This document shows, in pieces, positions 1-6,798 of a stretch of 11,303 bases of DNA. The DNA lies in the NCBI GenBank assembly GCA_913041775.1, contig CAJWJW010000026.1:1-11303 (forward strand). The letters are read 5' to 3'. Each line of letters begins with the position of its first letter. The stretch's first letter is position 1. Made by a program: the position numbers and the translations under genes. The notes below the pieces were generated by a model. The model did not search any database. It was not told the origin of the DNA and saw only the letters and a program-made list of their open reading frames with translations. The stretch is from an uncultured Flavobacteriales bacterium (GTDB lineage: Bacteria; Bacteroidota; Bacteroidia; Flavobacteriales; UBA7430).

Positions 1-760
1 CCAGCTGATTGGTAAGATACACAAAATCTTCCACCGATAATTGCTCGGCTCTTTCAGTTAAAAGAGGATCGTTAAATCCACTGTCTCCAATAAGTGGTTT
101 AAGAGAATTCCGAAGTGTTTTTCTCCGCTGACTAAATGATTGTTTAACCACACGTTTAAAAAACTTCTCGTTACAGTCTAGTTTGTCTTTGTTGTTTCTG
201 CGTAATCTAATAACCCCAGATTTAACTTTTGGTGGAGGATCAAATACTTCAGGTTCTACAGTAAATAAATATTCTATATCGTAGTAAGCTTGAAGTAATA
301 CAGAGATAATTCCATATTTTTTACTCCCTGGCCCACTGGCTACCCGTTCGGCAACTTCCTTCTGGAACATTCCGACTACTTCTGGAACCTGCTCTTTATA
401 TTCGAGTGCTTTGAATAATATTTGAGAAGAGATATTATATGGGAAGTTTCCAATAAGTGCAAATTGCCCTCTTGTAAGCTTGGTTAAATCGAGTTGTAAA
501 AAGTCGGTAGAGTGTATACGCGGACTTAAGTCCGGATACTTTCCCTGTAGGTAAGCTACAGATTCTCTATCGAGTTCTATAACATGAGTGGTATAGTTTT
601 TTTTTGGTAATAGATATTGGGTAAGTACACCCATTCCTGGACCTACTTCAACTACATCTTCATATCCTTCACCACTTAAGCCGTCGACTATAGCTCTGGC
701 TATAGAAAGGTCTTTTAGGAAATGCTGGCCTAAGTGTTTTTTAGCTCTTACCTTTTTCAT
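1..760 (-). CDS. rsmA: 16S rRNA (adenine(1518)-N(6)/adenine(1519)-N(6))-dimethyltransferase RsmA (KsgA), 3' end cut off by window
   Basis: Partial gene: the first 253 codons are present and the C-terminal end runs off the left edge. RsmA uses S-adenosylmethionine to dimethylate two adjacent adenines in the 3'-terminal hairpin of 16S rRNA during late small-subunit assembly in the cytoplasm. Seen in the translation: the family's N-terminal KKHLGQHFL (residues 7-15), the SAM-binding VEVGPGMGVLT (37-47), the acidic IELD (61-64), the catalytic GNFPYN (104-109, the N-x-P-Y signature), and VFDPPPKVKSGVI (172-184). The start is the ATG at 760; the ATG at 790 meets a stop at once. It is the last visible gene of the serS-led run, 90 bp after the DUF4286 gene, and no promoter box was seen in that gap. 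The identification is very secure. Confidence 0.97.
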   Translation of the reverse strand, partial: MKKVRAKKHLGQHFLKDLSIARAIVDGLSGEGYEDVVEVGPGMGVLTQYLLPKKNYTTHVIELDRESVAYLQGKYPDLSPRIHSTDFLQLDLTKLTRGQFALIGNFPYNISSQILFKALEYKEQVPEVVGMFQKEVAERVASGPGSKKYGIISVLLQAYYDIEYLFTVEPEVFDPPPKVKSGVIRLRRNNKDKLDCNEKFFKRVVKQSFSQRRKTLRNSLKPLIGDSGFNDPLLTERAEQLSVEDFVYLTNQL

Positions 761-850
761 GTACCTATAATTGAGTTCTATTTATCACATGGAATTTGCT
801 ACAGCTATTCCCTTGGACGAAATGGTTTTTGTTTTTCGTAGTTTTCATAT

Positions 851-1162
851 TTAAAACTCACTAATTACTTCCATCAGTGTTCGAAAAGCGACAAACTTAC
901 CTTGAAATTTATTGTTGTGTTCCTGTTGTAATGCAGGGGCGTAACTCTCGTTGTATTGGTCAAGATTTTCGTGGTTTAAACAGCTGTATTGTATAGAGTA
1001 GGTTACTCCTCCCATTTGTTCTTCTACCAGTATCTTACTCATTTTTGCAGCGGTAAACATTCCGGTCTTTAATACCTCAGAAATATGAGCCTTGTTCATC
1101 CAATTGAGCCATTCTTGCTCTACAGTCTCTTCTATATTTACGGTAACGTTGTATATAATCAT
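851..1162 (-). CDS. DUF4286 family protein
   Basis: A complete 103-residue cytoplasmic protein with no signal peptide or membrane segment. The opening MIIYNVTVNIE, the mid-protein GGVTYSIQYS and the closing FVAFRTLMEVI match my memory of DUF4286, a short family common in Bacteroidota and thought to have a ferredoxin-like alpha-beta fold. No catalytic motif is visible and its biochemical role is unknown. Its ATG follows the TAA of the upstream TPR gene with a single base between them, so the two are almost certainly cotranscribed and perhaps translationally coupled. rsmA lies 90 bp downstream. Placement between translation genes hints at a housekeeping role, but that is inference only. Confidence 0.85.
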   Translation of the reverse strand: MIIYNVTVNIEETVEQEWLNWMNKAHISEVLKTGMFTAAKMSKILVEEQMGGVTYSIQYSCLNHENLDQYNESYAPALQQEHNNKFQGKFVAFRTLMEVISEF

Positions 1163-1163
1163 T

Positions 1164-2981
1164 TTACTCTTTGCTTAATTCACGGAAGTGTTTTCTCGAC
1201 TCAGAGAGGAAAAAACTATCCTGGTGGTTGGTAATTATATCCTGATAGAGCTCGAGCGCCAAAGTGGTATTATTAAAATAATACTCTTGTAGATGAGCTT
1301 GTGCAAATTTCGCATCATCTGCTAATATATCAAAAGAAAAGAAGCTAATTATTTGATCTAATAATTCGCTGGCATCTGTCTTTTTATCTTGCTGCATTTT
1401 TATCTCATACTGTCGATATAAAGCCTCGTCTAGTAAGCTATGACCTGGGTAGTGAATAATAATACTGTCTAGGGTATTATAGGCTTGGTCGAGTTTGTTT
1501 TGGTAAATAAGTAAATCAGCATGTGCAAATAATTCCATAGTTACCGTTGTGGTATCCATATTCAGGTTGTCTTGAATAAGTAGGGATAACTTCATTGCAT
1601 TGTTTGCAATTAGCTTAGCCGTAGATTTTTTCAGTACGTCTAATTGTGCTTGTGCCCAATCAAAATCTCCTTGATAGTATGATATTTTAGCTCTTCTAAA
1701 TTTTGCTTCATGCCCTAAAACATCATGTTTATAGGCCTTGTCTACCTGAGAATAGTATAGTATAGCATCCCAAACTTCATTTTGTAATAAAAGAATGTCG
1801 GCATATACTAATTTGCATTGGGCTAGGTCTTCATCGCTTGCCGACAGTATTGCTAAAGCTTCGGTAATCGTTGCGGATGCATTTTTTAAATCGTGCAATC
1901 TAAAGGCTTGTATTTGGGCTAAGTCTCTTATGAGTAAAATTGTATAACTGGTTTTTCCTAAAGATAAAAAACTCGTTATATATTCTTGAGCCAAGAGCTG
2001 CCATTCTTCTTTCAGTACTTTGGATTTGGTTTCGAGCAGTTCTTTATTTACTGTTAATATGGCTAGCTGTGCATCTAAATAATAAGTTGATTCTGTGCCT
2101 AAGTCAATAATGTATGCGTAACAGTCTTTGGCTACATCAAATGCTTTGTTCTTTCTGCAAATAGACGCGAGAATAAATACTTTTTTTTGATCTGAATCTA
2201 GCTTCTGATCCATTGCTTTCTCCTGATCAAAAGCAGCAGAAAAATTCTTTTCCTGTATAAATAACCAAATTAATAAATCAGCTAAATTTTCATTTCCCGT
2301 TTCCTGAACTTTTTTCAATAAAAGACCTTTTAATAAAAGGTTGTTTTCATTTTCTGGCTCGTTATTTATAGTTCTATTTAAAGTGTTTTTTACACTTTGT
2401 AAATACTGTTTATTATAGGTTATGAGTTCTAAATAATTTTCATACATCAAACTAATATTCCCTAGCTGCCCATATATTCTAGCTATTTGAAAGCTGTACT
2501 TGCTTTTAGATGGGTTTAAAAGTCCAATTTCATAGGCCTTAATAGCGTAATCAAAATACTCAAATTTATAAAGTCTATTAGCGGTAACCGAAACCAAATG
2601 ATCATTTTCATTCAGCTGACTTAATAGTTCTTTAAATTTCTTTGCTGCTTTTTTAGTTTCCCCTTTTAAAGTATATATATGTGCATAATCGACTAATAAA
2701 GAGGTGTTTTTGGTCTGTTTTTTACTGTGTTTTTTTATTAGTTTTTCTGCCTCCTCAATTTTATCCAATTCTAGATAACAATCTAGTAATCCCTGGTAAT
2801 AATTGGGCGATTTATGTGTTTTGTATAGACCGGTATAAATTTCACTTGCTTTCTGAAAAGCCCCAGATTTAAAAAACTGATTGGCCAATTGTGCTTGGTT
2901 GTTGTTTTGAGCTACCAAAACAACAGGAAAGCAAAGTGCTAATAAAAACAGCTTAATTGTAGTCTTTAATAAACTATTCAT
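1164..2981 (-). CDS. Secreted/periplasmic tetratricopeptide-repeat protein
   Basis: A 605-residue protein with an N-terminal Sec signal peptide (roughly residues 1-25: Lys near the start, a Leu/Phe/Val-rich core, ending LVAQ) followed almost entirely by helical TPR-like repeats. Clear units start near residue 28 (QAQLANQFFKSGAFQKASEIY) and 62 (YQGLLDCYLELDKIEEAEKL). Others follow through the middle and in the C-terminal 120 residues, for example HADLLIYQNKLDQAYNTLDS. There is no enzymatic domain and no T9SS sorting domain, so it is probably a periplasmic scaffold or adaptor. Its first 8 bp overlap the 3' end of the upstream lipoprotein gene, and its stop is 1 bp from the DUF4286 start. Overlap with a lipoprotein gene suggests the two products may act together at the envelope (inference). 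The exact function is unknown. Confidence 0.88.
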   Translation of the reverse strand: MNSLLKTTIKLFLLALCFPVVLVAQNNNQAQLANQFFKSGAFQKASEIYTGLYKTHKSPNYYQGLLDCYLELDKIEEAEKLIKKHSKKQTKNTSLLVDYAHIYTLKGETKKAAKKFKELLSQLNENDHLVSVTANRLYKFEYFDYAIKAYEIGLLNPSKSKYSFQIARIYGQLGNISLMYENYLELITYNKQYLQSVKNTLNRTINNEPENENNLLLKGLLLKKVQETGNENLADLLIWLFIQEKNFSAAFDQEKAMDQKLDSDQKKVFILASICRKNKAFDVAKDCYAYIIDLGTESTYYLDAQLAILTVNKELLETKSKVLKEEWQLLAQEYITSFLSLGKTSYTILLIRDLAQIQAFRLHDLKNASATITEALAILSASDEDLAQCKLVYADILLLQNEVWDAILYYSQVDKAYKHDVLGHEAKFRRAKISYYQGDFDWAQAQLDVLKKSTAKLIANNAMKLSLLIQDNLNMDTTTVTMELFAHADLLIYQNKLDQAYNTLDSIIIHYPGHSLLDEALYRQYEIKMQQDKKTDASELLDQIISFFSFDILADDAKFAQAHLQEYYFNNTTLALELYQDIITNHQDSFFLSESRKHFRELSKE

Positions 2982-3534
2982 GTTTGTTTTGTATTGCGTT
3001 TAACTGTATAAATACCCCTTGTAATTTAGCCTCTAATGAGTCAAATTGTTCGGTGTTATTGTGAAAGGTACTTCGTAGCTTTTCTGTTAAAATATTCAGT
3101 TTCCCCAGTGCTTTTTGTTCCTCAAGTAAATAAGCAGAAAATTGCTCTTTGCTTAAATGCCTATGTACTAAGTCGTTTTTTAAAGCTCTAATTTGTTTTT
3201 TAGAAAACCCTAAATCGTTTCTTAAACTGTCAGTTTTGTTATTGAATAGATAAAAGCTTGAAACTATTTTTTGGTAAGCTATTTTTTCATGTAGTAACCA
3301 TTGTTTCTGGAAGTAACTTAAGTCTTCTAGTTCAAATAGTGCTAGTCTCTCTTGAGCTTTTTTGAGGTATTCATTTATTTTTGTAGTGTCTAATTCTTCC
3401 AATAGTTCATTTTGATGAAGCACTAGAGAATCGAGAAGTAACGTGTAGTTTACCTCCTTATTGATGTTTATTTCTTGACAAGAAGAAAGCAACAGAGCAG
3501 AAATGAATATGTAGTATGTATTTTTTAACATCAT
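2974..3534 (-). CDS. Small predicted lipoprotein, helical/coiled-coil, unknown function
   Basis: A 186-residue protein beginning with a lipoprotein signal peptide: a hydrophobic stretch (residues 7-16) leads into LLSSC, making Cys19 the predicted lipidated residue. The mature part is rich in Leu, Glu, Lys and Gln and looks largely alpha-helical. Coiled-coil-like heptad stretches occur around 30-75 and 130-186. I recognise no named domain. The start could be either of two adjacent ATG codons; the first is used here. The gene lies 31 bp after serS, and its TAG overlaps the start of the TPR gene by 8 bp, which argues for coexpression and possibly translational coupling. A membrane-anchored partner for the TPR protein is plausible but unproven. 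Confidence 0.82.
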   Translation of the reverse strand: MMLKNTYYIFISALLLSSCQEININKEVNYTLLLDSLVLHQNELLEELDTTKINEYLKKAQERLALFELEDLSYFQKQWLLHEKIAYQKIVSSFYLFNNKTDSLRNDLGFSKKQIRALKNDLVHRHLSKEQFSAYLLEEQKALGKLNILTEKLRSTFHNNTEQFDSLEAKLQGVFIQLNAIQNKHE

Positions 3535-3565
3535 AAAAAACCGAAGTCTTAGCTGAGGTTATTTA

Positions 3566-4834
3566 TTAGATTTTATCGAAGCCACAATAAGGAACCAATA
3601 CAGCAGGGATATTAATTCCATCTGCGTCTTGATAGTTTTCTAGTAGGGCTGCCATTATACGTGGTAAAGCCAAAGAAGAACCATTTAAACTATGACATAG
3701 TTTGGTCTTTTTATCCTCGTCTTTAAAACGTAGTTTCAAGCGATTACTTTGGTAACTCTCGAAGTTCGAAACCGAACTCACCTCTAACCATTTGTCTTGC
3801 GCTGCAGAATACACTTCAAAATCGAAGGTTAGGGCAGAAGTAAAGCTGAGGTCTCCACCACAGAGTCTTAAAATTCTAAACGGTAAACCCAATTCACGAA
3901 GAATATTCGCTACATGTTCTACCATTGTGTCTAGTGTTTTATATGACTCCTCAGGGTGTTGAATTTGAACTATTTCGACTTTATCAAACTGGTGTAAACG
4001 ATTCAATCCTCTTACATCTTTTCCATACGAACCAGCTTCTCTACGGAAGCAAGGAGTGTAGGCAGTGCACTTAATTGGAAAGTTTTCTTTTTTTACAATA
4101 ACATCCCTAAAGATATTTGTTACTGGAACTTCTGCAGTAGGTATTAAGTATAAATTATCTTCTGTAGCATGGTACATTTGCCCCTCTTTGTCTGGGAGCT
4201 GACCAGTACCAAATCCAGAAGCTTCGTTTACTAAATGTGGAGGCATTATTTCCTCGTATCCAGCATCAGTATTTTTATCTAAAAAGTAGTTGATTAAAGC
4301 ACGTTGTAAACGTGCTCCTTTTCCACGGTAGACAGGAAATCCTGCACCGGCAATTTTTACACCTAATTCAAAATCAATGATATTTTTCTCTGCCACCAAT
4401 TCCCAATGCGGTTTAGCATTTTCACCTAAATTTGGTAGCGTTCCTTCTTGACTTATTATCTCGTTGTCTTCTTCGCTTTTTCCAGCAGGGACAGACTCGT
4501 TTGGTACGTTTGGTATTTGTACAAGTTTGTTTTGTAGCGCTTCTTGCGTTTCAGAAAGTACTATATGTAAGGCTTTAGTCTTTTCTTTTAGCTCAGCGGT
4601 TTCTGCTTTTTTAGCATTAGCCTCTTCTGTATTTCCAGACTTGTAAAGCATACCGATTTCTTTCGATAACTTATTAGAATCTGCTAAAATAGCATCGTTT
4701 TCGGACTGTGTATTTCGTCTTTTTTCGTCTAAGGCTATTAGCTCTTCGATAATGTCTTTAGCATCGAAGTTTTTTATAGCTAATCGTTTGATTACTTCTT
4801 CCTTATGCTCTCTAATATAGGCTACTTGTAACAT
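3566..4834 (-). CDS. serS: Seryl-tRNA synthetase (serine--tRNA ligase)
   Basis: A complete 422-residue class II aminoacyl-tRNA synthetase that charges tRNA-Ser (and tRNA-Sec where present) with serine using ATP. It has the usual length and architecture. The N-terminal tRNA-binding helical hairpin (about residues 1-105) is rich in Lys and Glu. The catalytic domain follows, with the serine-binding TAE (233-235), the motif 2 region beginning FRREAGSYGKDVRG (from 263), EVSSVSNFESYQSNR (351-365), and motif 3 around NGSSLALPRIMAALLEN (384-400) with its catalytic Arg392. The start ATG gives the standard MLQVAYIRE beginning. It appears to lead the transcription unit running to rsmA, with its own promoter-like box 20 bp upstream and the previous unit's terminator just beyond. 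The call is certain. Confidence 0.99.
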   Translation of the reverse strand: MLQVAYIREHKEEVIKRLAIKNFDAKDIIEELIALDEKRRNTQSENDAILADSNKLSKEIGMLYKSGNTEEANAKKAETAELKEKTKALHIVLSETQEALQNKLVQIPNVPNESVPAGKSEEDNEIISQEGTLPNLGENAKPHWELVAEKNIIDFELGVKIAGAGFPVYRGKGARLQRALINYFLDKNTDAGYEEIMPPHLVNEASGFGTGQLPDKEGQMYHATEDNLYLIPTAEVPVTNIFRDVIVKKENFPIKCTAYTPCFRREAGSYGKDVRGLNRLHQFDKVEIVQIQHPEESYKTLDTMVEHVANILRELGLPFRILRLCGGDLSFTSALTFDFEVYSAAQDKWLEVSSVSNFESYQSNRLKLRFKDEDKKTKLCHSLNGSSLALPRIMAALLENYQDADGINIPAVLVPYCGFDKI

Positions 4835-4853
4835 GCTTTTTTATTTATGAACA

Positions 4854-4861
4854 CAAAAATA
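4854..4861 (-). promoter_or_regulatory. Putative Bacteroidota -7 promoter box upstream of serS
   Basis: On the minus strand this reads TATTTTTG, a full match to the Bacteroidota primary-sigma -7 consensus TAnnTTTG. It ends 19 bp before the serS ATG. It would give a short, A-rich leader of roughly 12-15 nt without a Shine-Dalgarno sequence, as is usual in this phylum. No good TTTG element was found at the -33 position, so the call rests on the -7 box and on its place between the upstream terminator and serS. Confidence 0.5.
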
Positions 4862-4917
4862 AGCTATTCCTTCTTAACTTGTTATTTGCTGTGCTGAAAG
4901 TTTAAAAATGTTTATCC

Positions 4918-4948
4918 AAAAAAAATGCCTCTGTATAACAGAGGCATT
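4918..4948 (-). terminator. Rho-independent terminator after the bioB/outer-membrane protein genes
   Basis: Read on the minus strand, AATGCCTCTG and CAGAGGCATT form a perfect 10-bp stem. An extra T-A pair at the top leaves only a 3-nt loop. A run of T (complement of the A-tract 4918-4925) follows directly. It sits 20 bp after the stop of the small beta-barrel gene, in the right orientation to end that transcript. It also separates that transcript from the serS unit. A less T-rich stretch follows the stem on the plus strand, so it is mainly a minus-strand terminator. Confidence 0.9.
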
Positions 4949-4967
4949 AAATAGGATTGTATTTTGT

Positions 4968-5633
4968 TTAGAATTTAATTCCAACAGAGACTAGAAATTG
5001 ATTGAGTCTTTGGTCTGGATTAAACTTAGTCTCGCCAATGGTAATTCCATCGGAAATAGATTGTAATCCCATTTCGTATCGCAGGTCTATACTAAGGATA
5101 GACAAGTCTAAACCAGCCCCAATTTGTGCTCCTACAGTTGCGCTTTTGTAATTGGTTTGCACATCCTCAAACGCATCATCTAATCCTTCTAAACTAATAT
5201 TATCACCCAAAGGGAGTGTAAAAACAGGTCCAGCATTAATTCTGAAAACTTTCAAAAACCGCTTTCCAAACATTACAGGAATATCTATTTTATTTAGTTT
5301 TACTTCACCAACTATTGTTTCTCTGCTAGCCTCATCAAATTCATCTACTAATACTGAGTAAGATATTTCTGATTTAGCATTGCTAAAAAGTACTTCAGGT
5401 TGAACGTATATTCCCAATAAGGAAATACGGGCAAAAACACCTATTTGGTACCCTAAAACAGGGTCTGTATCTTCTAGTAACTGTATGGCATCATCGCCAC
5501 TTTCGATACTAGTTACATCTTGTAATTTAAAACTAGGTGATGAGACACTCAGTTTAGGACCCCAAGAGAAATCTTGAGCTGAACTATTTAATGTAAAACC
5601 GAGTAAGGCGATTGATAAGATTAGTTTTTTCAT
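4968..5633 (-). CDS. Outer membrane beta-barrel protein, PorT-like family
   Basis: A 221-residue protein with a Sec signal peptide (residues 1-20, MKKLILSIAL... ending NSSAQ). Alternating polar and hydrophobic strands follow, such as GIYVQPEVLFS, IDIPVMFGKRF, FRINAGPVFTLPLG, SATVGAQIGAGLDLSILSIDLRYEMGL and FLVSVGIKF. The terminal Phe is typical of outer-membrane barrels folded by BAM. The pattern fits the small 'outer membrane protein beta-barrel' (PorT-like) family common in Bacteroidota, predicted to form about eight strands. The ligand or role is unknown. Its ATG lies only 3 bp after the bioB stop, so it is cotranscribed with bioB, and the transcript ends at the terminator just downstream. 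Whether the link to biotin is functional or accidental cannot be told from the sequence. Confidence 0.85.
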   Translation of the reverse strand: MKKLILSIALLGFTLNSSAQDFSWGPKLSVSSPSFKLQDVTSIESGDDAIQLLEDTDPVLGYQIGVFARISLLGIYVQPEVLFSNAKSEISYSVLVDEFDEASRETIVGEVKLNKIDIPVMFGKRFLKVFRINAGPVFTLPLGDNISLEGLDDAFEDVQTNYKSATVGAQIGAGLDLSILSIDLRYEMGLQSISDGITIGETKFNPDQRLNQFLVSVGIKF

Positions 5634-5636
5634 AAT

Positions 5637-6743
5637 TTAAGAATTTGCTTCTATTTTACGTTTTTCTTTAGCGCTTTTTGTTGCAGCAATATTAGCGTCT
5701 ATCTCATGAGCAGGTCTAGACCATTTTGCTTTTTCTCCACCAGACTCACTGTTTTTGTAATTTTCGTTTACTTCTGGTTTATCACCTTTTTTATAGGCTT
5801 TTTGAGGTGCAAGTCCCAAGGTACTAAATAATTCCATATCCTTATTAATATCCGGATTTGGAGTGGTAAGTAATTTGTCTCCAGCAAAAATTGAACCTGC
5901 ACCAGACATAAAGCATAAAGCTTGCCCTTCGTCGGTCATTTCTGTTCTACCCGCCGATAATCGAACTGTAGTTTTAGGGAGTACTATACGCGTTGTTGCT
6001 ACCATTCGAATCATATCCCAAATTGGAATTTGTTCTTGCTCCTCCATTGGAGTCCCTTCTACAGGCACTAAGGCATTAATAGGTACCGATTCTGGGTAGG
6101 GGTTTAAGTTGGAAAGTGTTACTAACATAGCAGCACGATCTTCTATTTGTTCTCCCATTCCAATAATCCCACCCGAACAAACTGTTAAGCCTGCTTTTCT
6201 CGCGTTTCCAATAGTCTCAATTCTATCTTCATAACCTCTAGTAGAGATCACTTTTTTATAGTGCTCTTCTGAGGTATCTAAATTGTGGTTGTATGCGTAA
6301 AGACCAGCTTCAGATAATCTTCTGGCTTGGTCTGGGGTAATCATTCCTAAAGTACAGCAAACTTCCATATCTAGGTCACGCACAGTACGAACCATTTCTA
6401 AAACCTGATCGAAGTCTTCGCCTTCTTTTACATTACGCCATGCCGCACCCATACATACTCTCGACGAGCCAGAACTTCTGGCTCTTAAGGCTTGTGCTTT
6501 TACTGTTTGCACAGACATTAAGTCGTTTTTTGCAATGTCTGTGTGGTAACGAGCGGCTTGCGGACAATAGCCACAGTCTTCTGGGCAGCCCCCAGTTTTT
6601 ATAGAAAGTAAAGTACTTACTTGAACCTCGAGCGGATCGTGGTGTAGTCTGTGTACTTGAGCAGCTTGAAAAACTAACTCTAATAAAGGTTTTTTATAAA
6701 GTTCAAGAACTTCTTCTCTAGTCCAATTTTTTCTATTTTCCAT
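5637..6743 (-). CDS. bioB: Biotin synthase BioB
   Basis: A 368-residue radical SAM enzyme that inserts sulfur into dethiobiotin in the last step of biotin synthesis. The radical-SAM cluster motif is GGCPEDCGYC, with Cys53, Cys57 and Cys60 binding the 4Fe-4S cluster. The second, sulfur-donating cluster has its expected ligands: Cys97 (SRVCMGAAWR), Cys129/130 (EVCCTLG), Cys189 (TVCSGGIIGMGE) and Arg261 (TVRLSAGR). YNHNLDTS (151-158) and NALVPVEGTP (223-232) are also classic BioB. It is about 20 residues longer than the E. coli enzyme because of a Lys/Glu-rich C-terminal tail (from about 330), which I believe is common in flavobacterial copies. A ketoacyl synthase gene precedes it by 55 bp, and a beta-barrel gene follows after 3 bp. 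No other bio gene is in the window. Confidence 0.98.
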   Translation of the reverse strand: MENRKNWTREEVLELYKKPLLELVFQAAQVHRLHHDPLEVQVSTLLSIKTGGCPEDCGYCPQAARYHTDIAKNDLMSVQTVKAQALRARSSGSSRVCMGAAWRNVKEGEDFDQVLEMVRTVRDLDMEVCCTLGMITPDQARRLSEAGLYAYNHNLDTSEEHYKKVISTRGYEDRIETIGNARKAGLTVCSGGIIGMGEQIEDRAAMLVTLSNLNPYPESVPINALVPVEGTPMEEQEQIPIWDMIRMVATTRIVLPKTTVRLSAGRTEMTDEGQALCFMSGAGSIFAGDKLLTTPNPDINKDMELFSTLGLAPQKAYKKGDKPEVNENYKNSESGGEKAKWSRPAHEIDANIAATKSAKEKRKIEANS

Positions 6744-6767
6744 CCTCTGTATCCTTGATTTTCAGCT

Positions 6768-6775
6768 CAAATATA
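6768..6775 (-). promoter_or_regulatory. Putative -7 promoter box for bioB
   Basis: The minus strand reads TATATTTG here, a full TAnnTTTG match, 24 bp before the bioB ATG in the gap after the ketoacyl synthase gene. No TTTG -33 element stands out; an A-rich stretch occupies that position. If active, bioB and the beta-barrel gene could be expressed separately from the upstream synthase. AT-rich DNA produces such boxes by chance, so this is tentative. Confidence 0.4.
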
Positions 6776-6798
6776 AGCCTTCTTTTTTTTAGTTCTTT

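Noticed and set aside
758..790. Upstream ATG at 790 as the rsmA start
   Set aside because: It is followed immediately by TGA; the ATG at 760 gives the conserved N-terminus.
791..811. Imperfect hairpin GGAAT...ATTCC in the gap between DUF4286 and rsmA, considered as a terminator
   Set aside because: The stem is only 5 bp of mostly A-T pairs with a large loop, and no T-run follows on the minus strand.
2681..2872. Plus-strand frame of 63 codons inside the TPR gene
   Set aside because: Lies wholly within a well-supported signal-peptide TPR gene on the other strand and has no recognisable features.
4464..4646. Plus-strand frame of 60 codons inside serS, with similar short frames at 5152-5361, 5863-6099 and 10733-10999
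   Set aside because: All are opposite-strand shadows of clear genes (serS, beta-barrel, bioB, uppP) and are Ser/Ile-rich in the way such shadows typically are.
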